A DNA stretch of 64,000 bases. It comes from Synchiropus splendidus. Its lineage: Eukaryota; Chordata; Actinopteri; Syngnathiformes; Callionymidae. The stretch is from positions 14,804,866 to 14,868,865 of the forward strand of contig NC_071343.1 of the NCBI RefSeq assembly GCF_027744825.2, given 5' to 3'. Positions 1-26,300 of this stretch are shown here, in pieces. The notes beneath the pieces are model-generated. The model was not told the origin of the DNA and made no database searches. It saw only the letters and a list, made by a program, of their open reading frames with translations. The first letter of the stretch is position 1. The number at the start of each line of letters is the position of its first letter. Made by a program: the position numbers and the translations under genes.

Positions 1-6146
<6,146 letters not shown>

Positions 6147-7491
6147 TGAGAGCCAAAGGCTGAGGGCATTGCGTGCACTGCCAGCCCTGTGAGAGCAGAT
6201 AGAACAGGAGAAACCGTACTGATATCAATTTAAAAAGAAAAGTTTTAAAAAAAGACCAAAAAAATATATAAAAAAGAGAAAATGGCTGAGAATATAAGAA
6301 CTGACGCTTCACAGTTGACAAGGTGAAGAATAGTATGTCGCCCTGCGTAACGTTATCTCTTTAGTTGGACTAACATAGGCCTAACACAGATGAAGCAACT
6401 CTAACAACACAAGCATTATTTTTGAGTTCTGACAGAACTGAGGAAACTAGCTTGACATATGCAGACTGATGAAATAACAGTATTAATACAGGGTAGAGTG
6501 GAATATCCATCCGCGGACAGAAGGCTGTTATTTTTCTACCGGAACGACAGTAGAGCGCGTAGTTCGTTGACCGCTTGTTTGAGACGTAGATTGACGCTTC
6601 CCTCACAGTCCATACTTGACGTGAAAGAAAATCCCCCCCGACGAGCGAACGCGGTGAACGGTTCTCAGTTTTTGTAACAAGCCTGTGTGTGCCAACCCAA
6701 AAGATAACGTCCCCACGTCCCTCACCGATCATACCTGATGCTACGCTTTCTTTTTCTGCCTCTCTCTGCTGTCACTCTCTCATCACTCTCGCTGTTTTCA
6801 TCACCACACTTTCCTCCTCCGTCGCCTTTCTTTGATAACATTGAACTGACTGCCACTAGAGTTAAACAGGGATGGCTGAAGCGCCGCCATCCCTCCCCCA
6901 CACGTGGATCTACATCGTGCTTGTTGTCCTGATGAATAATTATGTCTGGAGAATAATAGTAATCGGCGCAAAAATTGAGGTTAATATGTGAATGTGCACT
7001 GCCACCGAGAGCTGGAAACGAAAGGAGGGGCCTGGTTTTGGAGTAGGGTGGGTTGAGGAACAGTAAGTTGCAAGGGGTGGGCACTGTATGTCCTGTGGTA
7101 CACACACAACCGCAAACGTGACCGCGGCCGCGTCTTGGCTTTAACCGCCTTTTGTCAGGGAGGTTTCCGAAACGGCATGACAGCTGTGAATGTACAATAT
7201 GCAGCCTTTTCTTTCTTTCTTTTCTTTGTTTTTTTTTATTTTTACAACAGAAAAATCACCCATGCCTTGTCCAGCAGGCCAGACCAGCCACGCAGACACT
7301 CAGATTGTCACTCTGATATTGTTTCGGCAGGCCGACTGCCCTGCCGGTGGCGCTAGTGTACACAGGTCCTGGTCTCCCTTTTTACTTTCAAGATCTTTGG
7401 AAGCTTGTTGCCTTATTTTGCCACCATCACTTCATCAGCTTCATCTTCCAGGCGCAAAAGGTTATTGCCAATACGCACAGCTTCCTCCACG

Positions 7492-7536
7492 TGTGTGTAT
7501 GTGTGTGTGCGCATGTGTGTGTGTGTATATATATAA
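7492..7536. repeat. (TG)n/(TA)n microsatellite in igf2bp2 3'UTR
   Basis: Imperfect GT repeats, interrupted by GCGCA, run into a short TATATATATA tract. Confidence 0.85.
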
Positions 7537-7708
7537 AAACAGAGTAATATTTATGAATCTATTTTTTCCTATTTTGTGATGAGAGCTATAAATAAGAAAA
7601 CAAGAGAAAACAAAGTCCTTTTTCTTTTCTTCCTCAGTGGGACACTGCCATATTATTTTGAAGGGAAGTGTTTATTTTCTTGAGAACTAGACTATGAATA
7701 CTAATATA

Positions 7709-7714
7709 AATAAA
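7709..7714 (+). terminator. Candidate proximal polyadenylation signal of igf2bp2
   Basis: AATAAA 1.7 kb after the stop codon. The downstream region is A-rich rather than GT-rich, so use of this site is uncertain. If used, the mRNA would lack the let-7 sites that begin 88 bases further on. Confidence 0.4.
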
Positions 7715-7801
7715 CCTGAAAAAACAAGGCGAGAACAGTCAAGTGAACCACCGCGTTAACTTTGGTCAGGATGTAAACAGTGCGCATGTCAGTATTGTGA
7801 T

Positions 7802-7809
7802 CTACCTCA
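7802..7809 (+). promoter_or_regulatory. let-7 8-mer target site
   Basis: CTACCTCA is the full 8-mer complement (positions 2-8 plus A) of the let-7 seed GAGGUAG. IGF2BP genes are established let-7 targets, so location in this UTR makes a functional site likely. Confidence 0.65.
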
Positions 7810-7819
7810 GGCTTCAGGG

Positions 7820-7826
7820 TACCTCA
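7820..7826 (+). promoter_or_regulatory. let-7 7-mer-A1 target site
   Basis: TACCTCA pairs with let-7 seed positions 2-7 plus A. It starts 18 bases after the start of the 8-mer at 7802, a spacing in the range where neighbouring miRNA sites can cooperate. A weaker 6-mer TACCTC lies at 8124-8129. Confidence 0.5.
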
Positions 7827-9636
7827 GTCCAATCTTTCATTTCCCCTTTTTCACATTTTGTATGCCTTGTTAACTGATCATTTTGAGCGTTTTTGATTTT
7901 CTTTTTTTTAATGACGAAAAAAAAAAAAAACAAGAGACAAGATATCTATAGTGAATCTCTTCAGGTCCAGCCCAGAAGTGAAACTTTCTAAAACCGTATT
8001 CCACTGTCCCGAAGTGAAACGGCAGCATCCGGGCCTGCCTGAAGCGGTTCTGTTGGTCGGGTCCTGGTTTCACGCTCAGAGGCACTGGAGATTAACAACC
8101 CCACGATAGAAGCCAACCAACTGTACCTCCAGCTTTTCCAGAGCTCTAAAGAAACACACACACACAATGAAGTTTATTTACCTGTGACAGAGGTTATTTT
8201 GTACCAACACAACTTTACCAGCCCTATTTTGTAAAACTCACTCGGGGTCAAACTGAAGCTGCAAAAAGACACTGACAGGACTTTTGTGTAGAATGTAGAG
8301 CAGACTTAATGTCACTGTGTACATCAGGAGAACTGTATAAACATGTACAATAGTCACACTTCCTGTCTCCTCACACACACATCTGCATCGTGAGAATCAC
8401 AGATCGCATTGGCCGCTTTTTTTTTTCTATCAGCGCGTTTATCTAGATCTTGTTGCGCTTTACCTACAATTAGAGCTGACCGGTTTCGTCCCAGTGAACA
8501 CAGACGTGCTGCTCTCGACTTCATCAGAACCTCACACTGATGATCGCTCACCAGACCCCATTTAAGTACCGTGACCTTACTCATATGAATGCAGTACAGT
8601 GCTTCGTCTCTGTCGCGCCCCCCTCCTCTTGGCGGCGTGCATCACAGTACCGCTTGATCTTCTCAAGCGTCGCTCACGGTGTGTTTTTGCCCGTCTCCTC
8701 TTCGCGCCCTCTCGTGTTTTTGGCTCCTTCTAAGTGCAGGTTCACCTGTCACTGCTTCAAGATGTCCGTCACCGTGGCGACGTGGCGAGCACCGCATCCT
8801 TCTTGTCAATAATATAGACCTTTTTTTCTTTTTACTTCCAAGGATTGGAGTTTCTAGCTTTTGCGGGATGTTGCTGTTCACTCAAAACACTCAGCAGCAG
8901 GCAAACTCTGAAAACACACATCACTAAGAGTGTTGTTAGTCATATCACACGGTGGTTGGAAAACTTTATTAGGCTTTATTTTGTTTTTCTGTTGATCTGG
9001 TTTTCTGGTGTCATTTACACTGTTTTAATGATGTAGTCTGGAGACGTAGCTGGGATTCTTTGCTTTAATATTCATTCCTATTAGATCACTACCAATAATA
9101 GCTGTTAGATTGTGGTTTTAAAAAATATGCTAGGAGTTTGAGCTGATTTGGGAATCAAAATGGCTAAAAAAAAATACTTTGTCATGCTAAATGAGAAGTA
9201 TCCAGGTCTGAAATGTGCATATTGCCTGACTGAACATGGAATGAAAGGGGCATTCGACGATCATCAGATCTATGTGGATTATTTGAGGAAGGGTTTTAGC
9301 ATGGTCCGGAGCCAACCAGTGTTTTTGTCTTGTCTTGTTGTGAAATGCGAAAACACAAACCATAGCATGAAACCGCTTGTAGTCCATCCAGTATGTTCTA
9401 CGCTTCACACACTTTCAGTTTGAGAAACAAGGATCCGTTTGTTCACAGTATCTCACAATTCTGCAGATTTCCTTTTGTTCCCTTGTTAGGTCACCACCCT
9501 CAAGTTTTCCCACGAAACACGAAGGTTCCAGAACACCTCAAAGATCCATGTTGTGGATCCGAACCGTTCTGGTTACAGGCATACTATTGTTTTGAGTAAA
9601 GAGTGAACTGTATTGCTGAGCAACCTGGATCTGAGC

Positions 9637-9642
9637 AATAAA
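9637..9642 (+). terminator. Candidate distal polyadenylation signal of igf2bp2
   Basis: AATAAA followed within 30-50 bases by T/GT-rich sequence. It lies about 330 bases from the opposing tmem41a signal, consistent with tail-to-tail gene ends. Confidence 0.55.
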
Positions 9643-9765
9643 CAAAATTTGAAAGATTAAAGTGCTGTTTTTGCATGTTGTTCATCACTAGTCCGTGGAA
9701 CACAGCGCACTGTTCCTCACAGTGAGGAGAGCTATGCTGCAAGGATTCCTTTATAAAGAAATATG

Positions 9766-9935
9766 CAGGTTGACAACCAGGAGGTCATAGGTTTGTACCC
9801 GAGTGAAGTAAGCAGTTTGAGTCACTTTGGATGAATGTGTCGTGTAAGGTAACATGCATTGATTTTCCGCAGAAGGCTTGAGCCTATTCCCCTGGACAGG
9901 TCACCAGTCCATCTCGGAGCGCAGCAGAGCCACAG
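9766..9935 (+). repeat. Probable tRNA-derived SINE/LINE-type repeat fragment
   Basis: A box-B-like stretch (GGTTTGTACCC after CAACCAGGAGGTCATA) is followed about 100 bases later by CCCTGGACAGGTCACCAGTCC, a phrase typical of common fish interspersed repeats. No intact box A is visible and the copy is diverged. It lies in the gap between the igf2bp2 and tmem41a 3' ends. Confidence 0.4.
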
Positions 9936-9975
9936 ACACATGAATCACACAAAGCATTTCAAATAAAATAACTTT

Positions 9976-9981
9976 TTTATT
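9976..9981 (-). terminator. Candidate polyadenylation signal of tmem41a
   Basis: TTTATT on the + strand is AATAAA on the - strand, about 500 bases beyond the tmem41a stop. It would give a 3'UTR covering roughly 9960-10483, in which I see no other gene. Confidence 0.5.
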
Positions 9982-10483
9982 CCAACAAACTGCCTCTACA
10001 AAGACATGTTGCTGTATAACCTTTCATTCTTTCAATTTTAATGAAAGATAAAGAACATTTAAGACACAAAAAACATCTCATGAACACTTTGGTACCAACA
10101 AGAAGATGGAAAGACATTTGAACACGGGACATTTAAGGCCTTACTAAACATTCTTCCTCAGGTCATAACCAGAGCAAGAGGATGGAAAGTGACATCTTAA
10201 AAACATACACCTGACAAAATATCATCATCAGATGTGTGTTGTAATACAACAGGTCAGATTTACTGTAAGAAACCCCCTCCCTCCTCCAAAAAAAACAATC
10301 AACTGTTCAGTTTCAACACGTTTTCTTGGAAAGACTGAGGTAGAAGTGAGGCCCATAGCTGCTCGCAGGCACTTAAAACAGAGCTCGAGCAGTTCCTTTC
10401 ATCATCCAAGAGAACATTCAAAGAGAGATTTGACTTACACAACACTCATTCATCTGACTTAACTTGTCATGAAGTCCACTTTG

Positions 10484-11843
<1,360 letters not shown>

Positions 11844-11897
11844 CTTCGGCTGCTTCACCTGAGTGCTGACAGGGGGAAGTACGGCGCTGCGTCAAAG

Positions 11898-11905
11898 TGA
11901 CGTCA
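11898..11905. promoter_or_regulatory. Palindromic cAMP-response element (CRE) in the tmem41a promoter
   Basis: TGACGTCA, the full CREB/ATF site, lies 55 bases upstream of the tmem41a ATG. Together with a nearby GC-rich CATGCGCG motif resembling an NRF1 half-site (about 11955-11962), it looks like a TATA-less housekeeping-type promoter. This is sequence inference only. Confidence 0.45.
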
Positions 11906-12084
11906 TTTCCCTTACCGGCATCGCACTAGCCCGCGGTCTACATACAAAACAAAACATGCGCGTCTATTTGTGCCGTTACGGTAGCGACGCCGTAAGCTCC
12001 AGTAAAGTGTTGTTGTGTTACTGAGATAATAGACGTTATGCATTGTAAGAATGTGTATTCAACGTTTTTTTTTTTTTTTTAACA

Positions 12085-12625
12085 ATACACCTTACATACT
12101 GTAATAATATGGATATTATTAAAAATATATATATATAAAAAAAAAAAAAAAACACAAGAGGTTAGTGAAATTTTTCACTGGATTCCTGTTCAGGGTGCTC
12201 TACTCTACTGTCCCTGTGAGTATGGAGTGTTTTTACTGTAGTATTATAAAATAGATTGACTTTACGTAGTATAACAACATTGATATTATAAAAATAAATA
12301 AATAAATAAATAAAAAACACAAGAGGTTGGTGAAATCCTTCACTGGATTCCTGTTCAGGGTGCTCTACTCTACTATCCCTGTGAGGTTGGAGTGTTTTTA
12401 CTGTAGTATTATGAAATAAATTGACTTTACGTAGTATAACAACATTGATATTATAAAAATAAATCAATAAATAAATAAAAAACACAAGAGGTTGGTGAAA
12501 TCCTTCACTGGATTCCTGTTCAGGGTGCTCTACTCTACTATCCCTGTGAGGTTGGAGTGTTTTTACTGTAGTATTATGAAATAAATTGACTTTATGTACT
12601 GTAACAACATGGACATTAATAAAAA
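12085..12625. repeat. Tandem repeat, about three copies of a 165-bp unit
   Basis: The marker CACAAGAG recurs at 12153, 12318 and 12483, an exact 165-bp period. Each unit carries CACTGGATTCCTGTTCAGGG, a TTTTTACTGTAGTATTAT segment and an (AAAT)n tail. Copies 2 and 3 are nearly identical and copy 1 is more diverged. Partial units lie at both edges. The repetitive 107-codon open frame on the - strand is a product of the array. Confidence 0.92.
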
Positions 12626-13073
12626 TTAAAAATATATATAACTACTACTATAGGTATTAGTCGGCAACATTTCAGCTTCTAATCAAAGTAATTTAAATAC
12701 ATTTTCACGGGGACATCTTGATGACAATATGGCGTGTGAGCCATGATGTAGTAACTCCTTCTATTTTTCCACTGTCTCTTATAGGCACATATGAATCAGC
12801 CCTCAATTTAAACTCATACAAATGTTCCTAAAATATCAACATCTTGGTGATCTGTGATTCAAGTGTCACAAAATGTCCAGTGTAAATTGTTTACGGGGTG
12901 TTTTATTTTTGTGCCATATCAACAGGAGGCGCTGTCGTATATGAATCGTCTCCAGCAAAGAAGACGAGGTCACGCCCCTCACAACAACACTAGTTGCGGA
13001 CGGGAATCAAAGTTCAGTCTGCGCACCCAAATCTTAACTCTTACTCCCGTGTGTGTCGTGTGTAGTCGACATT

Positions 13074-21184
<8,111 letters not shown>

Positions 21185-21633
21185 CGCCGTGTCAAACAGG
21201 ATCAAGCAAAACTCTCAGCACTTTTGATCGAGCGACGCCAAAATCAAACCCATTCCATACACTAATGATGATGTTGGGGATTTTCTGGATGGAATAAATC
21301 CAATGATCACATGTGAAAGATTACACGGAGACTCCGGCAGTGGCCCACAGTAATCTGCAGCTGACAGGTGCAGACCGGAGGCTGATTTGCTCTGAAGTGA
21401 TTTGAGCCGAAATAAATGAGGACAGCACAGAAGCCTGTCTGTTTCGGACGCAGCTATTGTCTTCAGAATATCTTCCCAGCTTTAATTACACTGCAGCTTT
21501 GCAGCATGATAAACCTCATTACACATGCGCGCTTTAAATCTGTATTTAACCTACAAGAATGTATCTGAGGAATAATTATGTTCTGCAAAACCATGGTGAA
21601 GTGGTCAAGCACATTAACCAGAAATATTTACCA

Positions 21634-21639
21634 AATAAA
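21634..21639 (+). terminator. Candidate polyadenylation signal of ehhadh
   Basis: AATAAA 450 bases after the stop, followed by a strong T/GT-rich tract (about 21652-21695). Earlier AATAAA copies at 21293-21298 and near 21413 have weaker downstream sequence. The implied 3'UTR is 21185 to about 21660. Confidence 0.6.
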
Positions 21640-21855
21640 GCAGCATTGATCTTTTATATTTGTTCTTTGTGTTTTAATGTTTTTTGTTTTGCCTAAATTT
21701 AGATTGGCGAGGATCTGAGGGTCCTGACTGGCTTGTAGGGGTCAGGACAAAAGGGGCTTCAATAGTTAAAAGTCAATAAAATCTAAAAGTCAATTCTAAA
21801 GTGGACTGGTCGCCAGTGACAACTGTGAGTCAATATTCACTTCAATAATATAATA

Positions 21856-22453
21856 CAGTGTCGGTTCTCGACCACAATCCGTTCCAGACGGCCGTGCGAG
21901 AAGCGATTTCTTCGAGTGTCTGCTGCAGGTGGCTGTTCCTCTATGTGTGTGGCCGCTGCATGTGGGAGGGGTTGCCGAGTGAGTGACGTCTCTCCAGAAG
22001 TGAAGAGGTGCCCGGTGCGTGTCCAGCTCTGAATGTGCGCTTCTGTGCAGTTTGGCTGTGACAAAGTCATAAACCAAGTAACTTAACTCTGTCCCAGACT
22101 CGCCTCATCCCCGTCCCAGCTCCAGCCCACAACAGGACATCAAACCCTGGAGTGAGCTCCAGCCTCGGAGGTGTGGAGAGCGAGCACCTCCCCTGTGACA
22201 CTCTACCACGGTCCAGTGTGGAGACAGGAAAGGTTTTACACCTCAATGTGAAGAAGAAACAGTCAGTAAACAGTAACAAGGGCGTTGTGGGTCAGCTGAT
22301 CGGTCCGTGCACGTTATGTTTTTTCCGGCTTTTTTCGGGGGCGTTCGAGTTCTGGATTTTCGTTCAAAAATCCAAAGCAAAAAAATCTCGAAATTTTTGT
22401 TTGAACTCTGATTTGTTCGAAGTCCGGGACGTTCGAAAACCAAGGCACCACTG
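21856..22453 (-). mobile_element. MITE, longer copy 2, downstream of ehhadh
   Basis: It is flanked by TA on both sides (21854-21855 and 22454-22455). The right end, reverse complemented, reads CAGTGGTGCCTTGGTTTTCG and matches the left end of copy 1. The left end shares GACCACAATCCGTTCCAGAC with the right end of copy 1. The 598-bp element therefore lies in the opposite orientation and has extra internal sequence with no transposase, so copy 1 looks like an internal deletion derivative of such an element. Confidence 0.8.
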
Positions 22454-23237
22454 TATTAAGTTCATTCACAAATAATAATGTCACACTAATATCAAACATA
22501 ATAATAAATCACACTAATAATGTGCTTTTTACACTTATGAGTTGTAATATTTTTGTATTTTTCTTTTTTTAAAGAATGAAGTGACTGCTCAGTGAAAGCT
22601 GTTTTTTAGTTAATTTTTCCATATTACATTTTGAACCCTGAAGTTGCATCAATTTTAATTTTTGTAGTAAAATGATTTTTTTAAGTCTGAAAGCTAATGA
22701 GGTACAAAAATAAATAAGTTATCGAGTACAATATGTAAACCTGTAAAAATTATGAACAAATCGCATTAATTGCTTGTTTTGACATGAAATATATTTTAAA
22801 AAATGGCTCAAATGGCGCTTATGCTTTTGCTGCCATCTAGCGGTGGAGGCGCAGCAACAAGGTTCGCTGCTACACCGTTATCACCGTTCCTGAAATTTAA
22901 TCCGACTTTTTGCGGGCGACGTTTCTTATTCATGTTGACTCTTGTTGTAGCAGAGGGGGAGCGGGAATGCGCCCATGCGCGGTGTCCGTGTGAGGGGCGA
23001 GCGGGGAGCAGCTGTGGCTCCTCCCGTCTCCTCAAGTTGAGCTCGGCACTGTTGTTCCTCTCGTCACAGTGGGGAGGACGGAGCCTCGGCGGCGCCTCTG
23101 CTATGGAGCTCTGCGTCTGAAACTCGCCTTCCTCACGGCGGCGGGCGGACTTCGGGGAACGTCGTGGTTTGAGCTCCTCCATCATTCTCGTTGACGCGGA
23201 CGTGGGTGTGTGAGTAGCGGATCCGGGAAATGTTGGC
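22454..23237. other. c3orf70 promoter and 5' untranslated region
   Basis: AT-rich to about 22800, then a GC- and CpG-rich block from about 22900 running past the first exon. A CTCF-like motif lies at 22829-22843. The leader carries upstream ATGs at 23103 and 23230. No TATA box is evident. The long - strand open frame across this block is a composition shadow. Confidence 0.55.
22829..22843 (-). promoter_or_regulatory. CTCF-like insulator motif upstream of c3orf70
   Basis: On the - strand it reads CCGCTAGATGGCAGC, close to the vertebrate CTCF core CCASYAGRKGGCRS with one departure at the third base. It lies between the ehhadh 3' end and the c3orf70 promoter. It is a motif match only. Confidence 0.4.
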
Positions 23238-23301
23238 ATGGCCGCCTCGGGAGCTCCGAAGTGTCCGAAGAGTGACAAGTTGGACGAGGCGCAGGCTCTA
23301 G
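23230..23301 (+). promoter_or_regulatory. Overlapping upstream ORF at the c3orf70 start
   Basis: An ATG 8 bases before the main ATG, with G at -3, opens a 23-codon frame that overlaps the first 64 bases of the c3orf70 CDS in another frame and ends TAG at 23299-23301. A five-codon uORF also lies at 23103-23120. Both would tend to reduce main-frame initiation if included in the mRNA. The main ATG has G at -3 and G at +4. Confidence 0.5.
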
Positions 23302-26300
23302 CCAGGAGCTGCGCGGGGAGACCGGACTTCCTGCCGTGCGACGGACTCTCCATCTGCGCCACGCACAGCCACGGGAAGTGCTTCAAGCTGCACTGGTGCT
23401 GCCACTTGGGCTGGTGTCACTGTAAGTTTCACTCCCACACCGCCACCATCTCCATGACAACTTCACATTCGGCTCTTGAAGACGCGCCTGGTTCTTGACT
23501 TGAGCGAGACGCTCCTTCAGCCGCACTAACACAAAGGACGCCCTTTGTACACCGGCGGGAGCAAAAGAGCCTTGACACAAACGCGGGTCTCTTTTCTCCA
23601 AACCAGGCTTCGGTCACCGCGGCTGCGCGCTGGCCCCCGCTTCTATACGTCCACTAAGCGCAGCTGTTTAGAGCTTGATAACCAGGAGCCGCCCCCCCAC
23701 TAGGCGGACTAAACGGCAGCTTTCGCAGCCTTCTTTACTTTGTGTCTTTCATTCAGTCTCTATATTATTATAGTCTACATTTTTCGGACTACAAATCGTA
23801 CCATTAAAAAATGCATTTTGAAGAAAAAAAAGAGTAGCATTTCGTGTGAAATGTATTTGACATGACGCGGCAACACCACAACGGCCCTCTGTATTCATTG
23901 TTCCGGACTTGAGCTGACGGAATGTATGAAGAGGTGAGTGGACTGAGAAACAAGGAAGCAAAGGGGGAAATTGACATTTTATTGCGCTGATGACAGTAAA
24001 AATACTCACTTTTAAGTAAATAAGCATCACTCATCTGCTACTCAGTAACATAATACCCTGCTACAGTTTGCGCTCATATACTATTTAAAATATTTTAATA
24101 AAAAAATTCAGTTTCAAATATGAAATGAATCCTGATTATTGACAGTACTATTCACCTGTATGCAAAGTAGTGAGAAGTACTGACATATTGTTGAAAATCT
24201 TTCAATAATTGCTCCCAATTTTTCAACTCCAAACCTGTTGTCGAGGCTGAGGCAGACTTTGCTCTGAAATGAGTCGGTGGCTCCGGGTGTTGAAGAACGA
24301 ATGGCTAGTCAACACAAGCTGACAGTGTCCGGCCAGAGGATGAATGTGACCTACAGTATGGCACGCTGCAATGCCAGCTCCTGCTTCATGTGTATCAGTT
24401 TTGCAAAGAGGTTTGAAGACTAGCTACATCTTTTAAACATGTCTTTTAAACTGGGTGCAATCTGGGAATAGTCCATTGGATGATGGAGGTCTGTGACTTC
24501 AGTTCTTCAACTGCAGCGACTAGTAAACGCTGAAATGCATGTAGTTTTTCTCACACTTGAAATGGTTTAGCTATTAAAGCTGCGCATCATTTGGATATGA
24601 CTGCAGCCGTATTGAACATCACGCCGCAAACACTGGAAAATGGAAGATCAAGCTGTTGATTTATCCTCTTCCCCGCGACAAAGTCATAGGAGATCCATTT
24701 GGCAGAGAAATCATTTCTGCTGTGGAGACGTCGCCGAGAGCTTAGTCGAGTGACTTGATGACCCCTCGCAGTGGGGAGTGGGGTTTAGCCGTGTAAGCTG
24801 GACTGATCCCCCAGTAGCTCAGTAGGTTGAAAAATAATTTGCCTTGCTGCACTTGTAGGAAATAAATTCCTTCCTAAGTTTTGATTTAATAGCTCCTCAA
24901 ACATGGCTGACCTTAACCTCGGGCTCTCTCTCTGTAGAACTGTTGAACCCTGTTATTAATGGAGAAATGCATCACATGGTCGAACGTGGCTCAGGGTTTT
25001 GGTTCTCTTGTTCTTTATCGCCTTATTCACTATTTTGATTCAAGATCTAAGTTCAGTGACACATGCTATGACTGGGTTTCCTCCAGGATTTTCCAACATG
25101 CAGCTGTCCTCACCTGGTCCGTCTCTTTATATGGGCCACTCTAGTTCTGCGGTGTAACATTTAGTTATTATGTTTCGATGGGAAAAACAAAACACGCTGA
25201 AAACATCCATAGTCATATCCTCCTCCATAATGCATGTTGTGTTTTCCGCTTGTTTCTTTCCACTTTGTTGAATCATCTGTGATCATATGAGAGAAGAAAG
25301 AGCCATTTTTTCCGATTGCAACGATTGTTTACACGTTGCGTAAGATTAAAAATTTGATGAAAAATATTTTATTACATCAGGTTAACGCTGATTGGGAATA
25401 TTTATTCCCAAGTTAACTTATTTTTAAAAAAGAAACTTATTTATGGACTCAGTAGATGGCAAGTATTTCTTGCTACTATAATAATGCTACACTGCAGCAT
25501 GAACCAATCCTTGTGCATGCAGTCCTAGCTCAGTGGCAAGCTAGCGATAGCTCTTTCTGGTAAACACTTGGAATGTACCACCTGTATGTCTGAAACCTGC
25601 GGTGTGTTCCAGTTGTCCAAAAACAGGGTCCTCCTCACCAACCTGAGTACACAGGCTAAGGTGGCTTCCCTGGATGTAAACAGGAAGTAGACTTTTTGAA
25701 GCAATGAAATACAGAAAGTGAAGCCAACACAATTTGTGAATTCTTGTTTTCTTCTTCCAAACGCTGTGCGTACGTATCAAAAGATTGTTTGGGTCACTGT
25801 CTTCTTTTCCGACGTGGATAACTGGAAGACACTGAACTCGGCTGTGATGTTATTCCCAGATCCTACTTCCCACTTCCGAGGTAACTGTAGTACAAGAATG
25901 AAACTTTTCATTGACTCATTTGTGTGTGTGTCCTCAGCAAGAAATTTCAGTCGCCATCTAGATTTTTGCTATTGTTATGATGAAATGAAACCATCTGGAC
26001 TCTCCATGTTTTCTATCTGAAACTGTTCTAATTCATCTTCAGCTATTGTGTGGTTACTAGAATGAATAGATAAAACAAAACGTTTCCTTTTTGGACCCGC
26101 GAGTGTCTGATCTTTTTTGTGTAGCGTACTGGAGCATTTAGCTCGATAGCCTCATTAAGCTAACGGCTATATTCAAGAAACATCACGAGTTCCTTTCTCA
26201 TATCATCCGGTTAAATGAGGAAAATCAAATGCAATTATGAACGATTTCATGCCAAAAAACACTTAGCTAGACGCCTTGGCGACGCAGGAAAATGTGGAGT

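Larger units (their letters stand above)
11844..13073. other. Divergent spacer between tmem41a and ehhadh
   Basis: It holds the tmem41a promoter (11844-12000, GC-rich), a 165-bp tandem repeat (about 12085-12625) and the ehhadh promoter/5'UTR. A CTCF-like core (12919-12933) and a single AGGTCA nuclear-receptor half-site (12967-12972) lie close to the ehhadh start. No gene was seen. Confidence 0.6.

Noticed and set aside
9160..9423. Short frame beginning MAKKKYFVMLNEKYPG
   Set aside because: It is in the igf2bp2 3'UTR, matches no family I know, and is too short to support without transcript or homology evidence.
11844..11858. Upstream extension of tmem41a by five codons (KQPK before MRSL)
   Set aside because: The extension would start with GTG; the ATG at 11843 matches the human N-terminus.
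12162..12485. 107-codon - strand frame with duplicated peptide
   Set aside because: It is generated by the 165-bp tandem repeat and its (AAAT)n tails.
12967..12972. AGGTCA half-site near the ehhadh start considered as a PPAR response element
   Set aside because: There is no second half-site in DR1 spacing. Ehhadh is a known PPAR-alpha target in mammals, but this motif alone does not support a PPRE here.
22808..23386. 192-codon open frame on the - strand across the c3orf70 promoter
   Set aside because: It follows from GC-rich composition with few stops and overlaps c3orf70 exon 1. Its predicted protein is low-complexity Arg/Ser/Pro-rich and not recognised.
24811..25540. Two tRNA box-A-like matches (TAGCTCAGTAGG near 24819 and TAGCTCAGTGGC near 25528)
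   Set aside because: Neither has a box B at the right distance nor a cloverleaf; at best they are old SINE heads.
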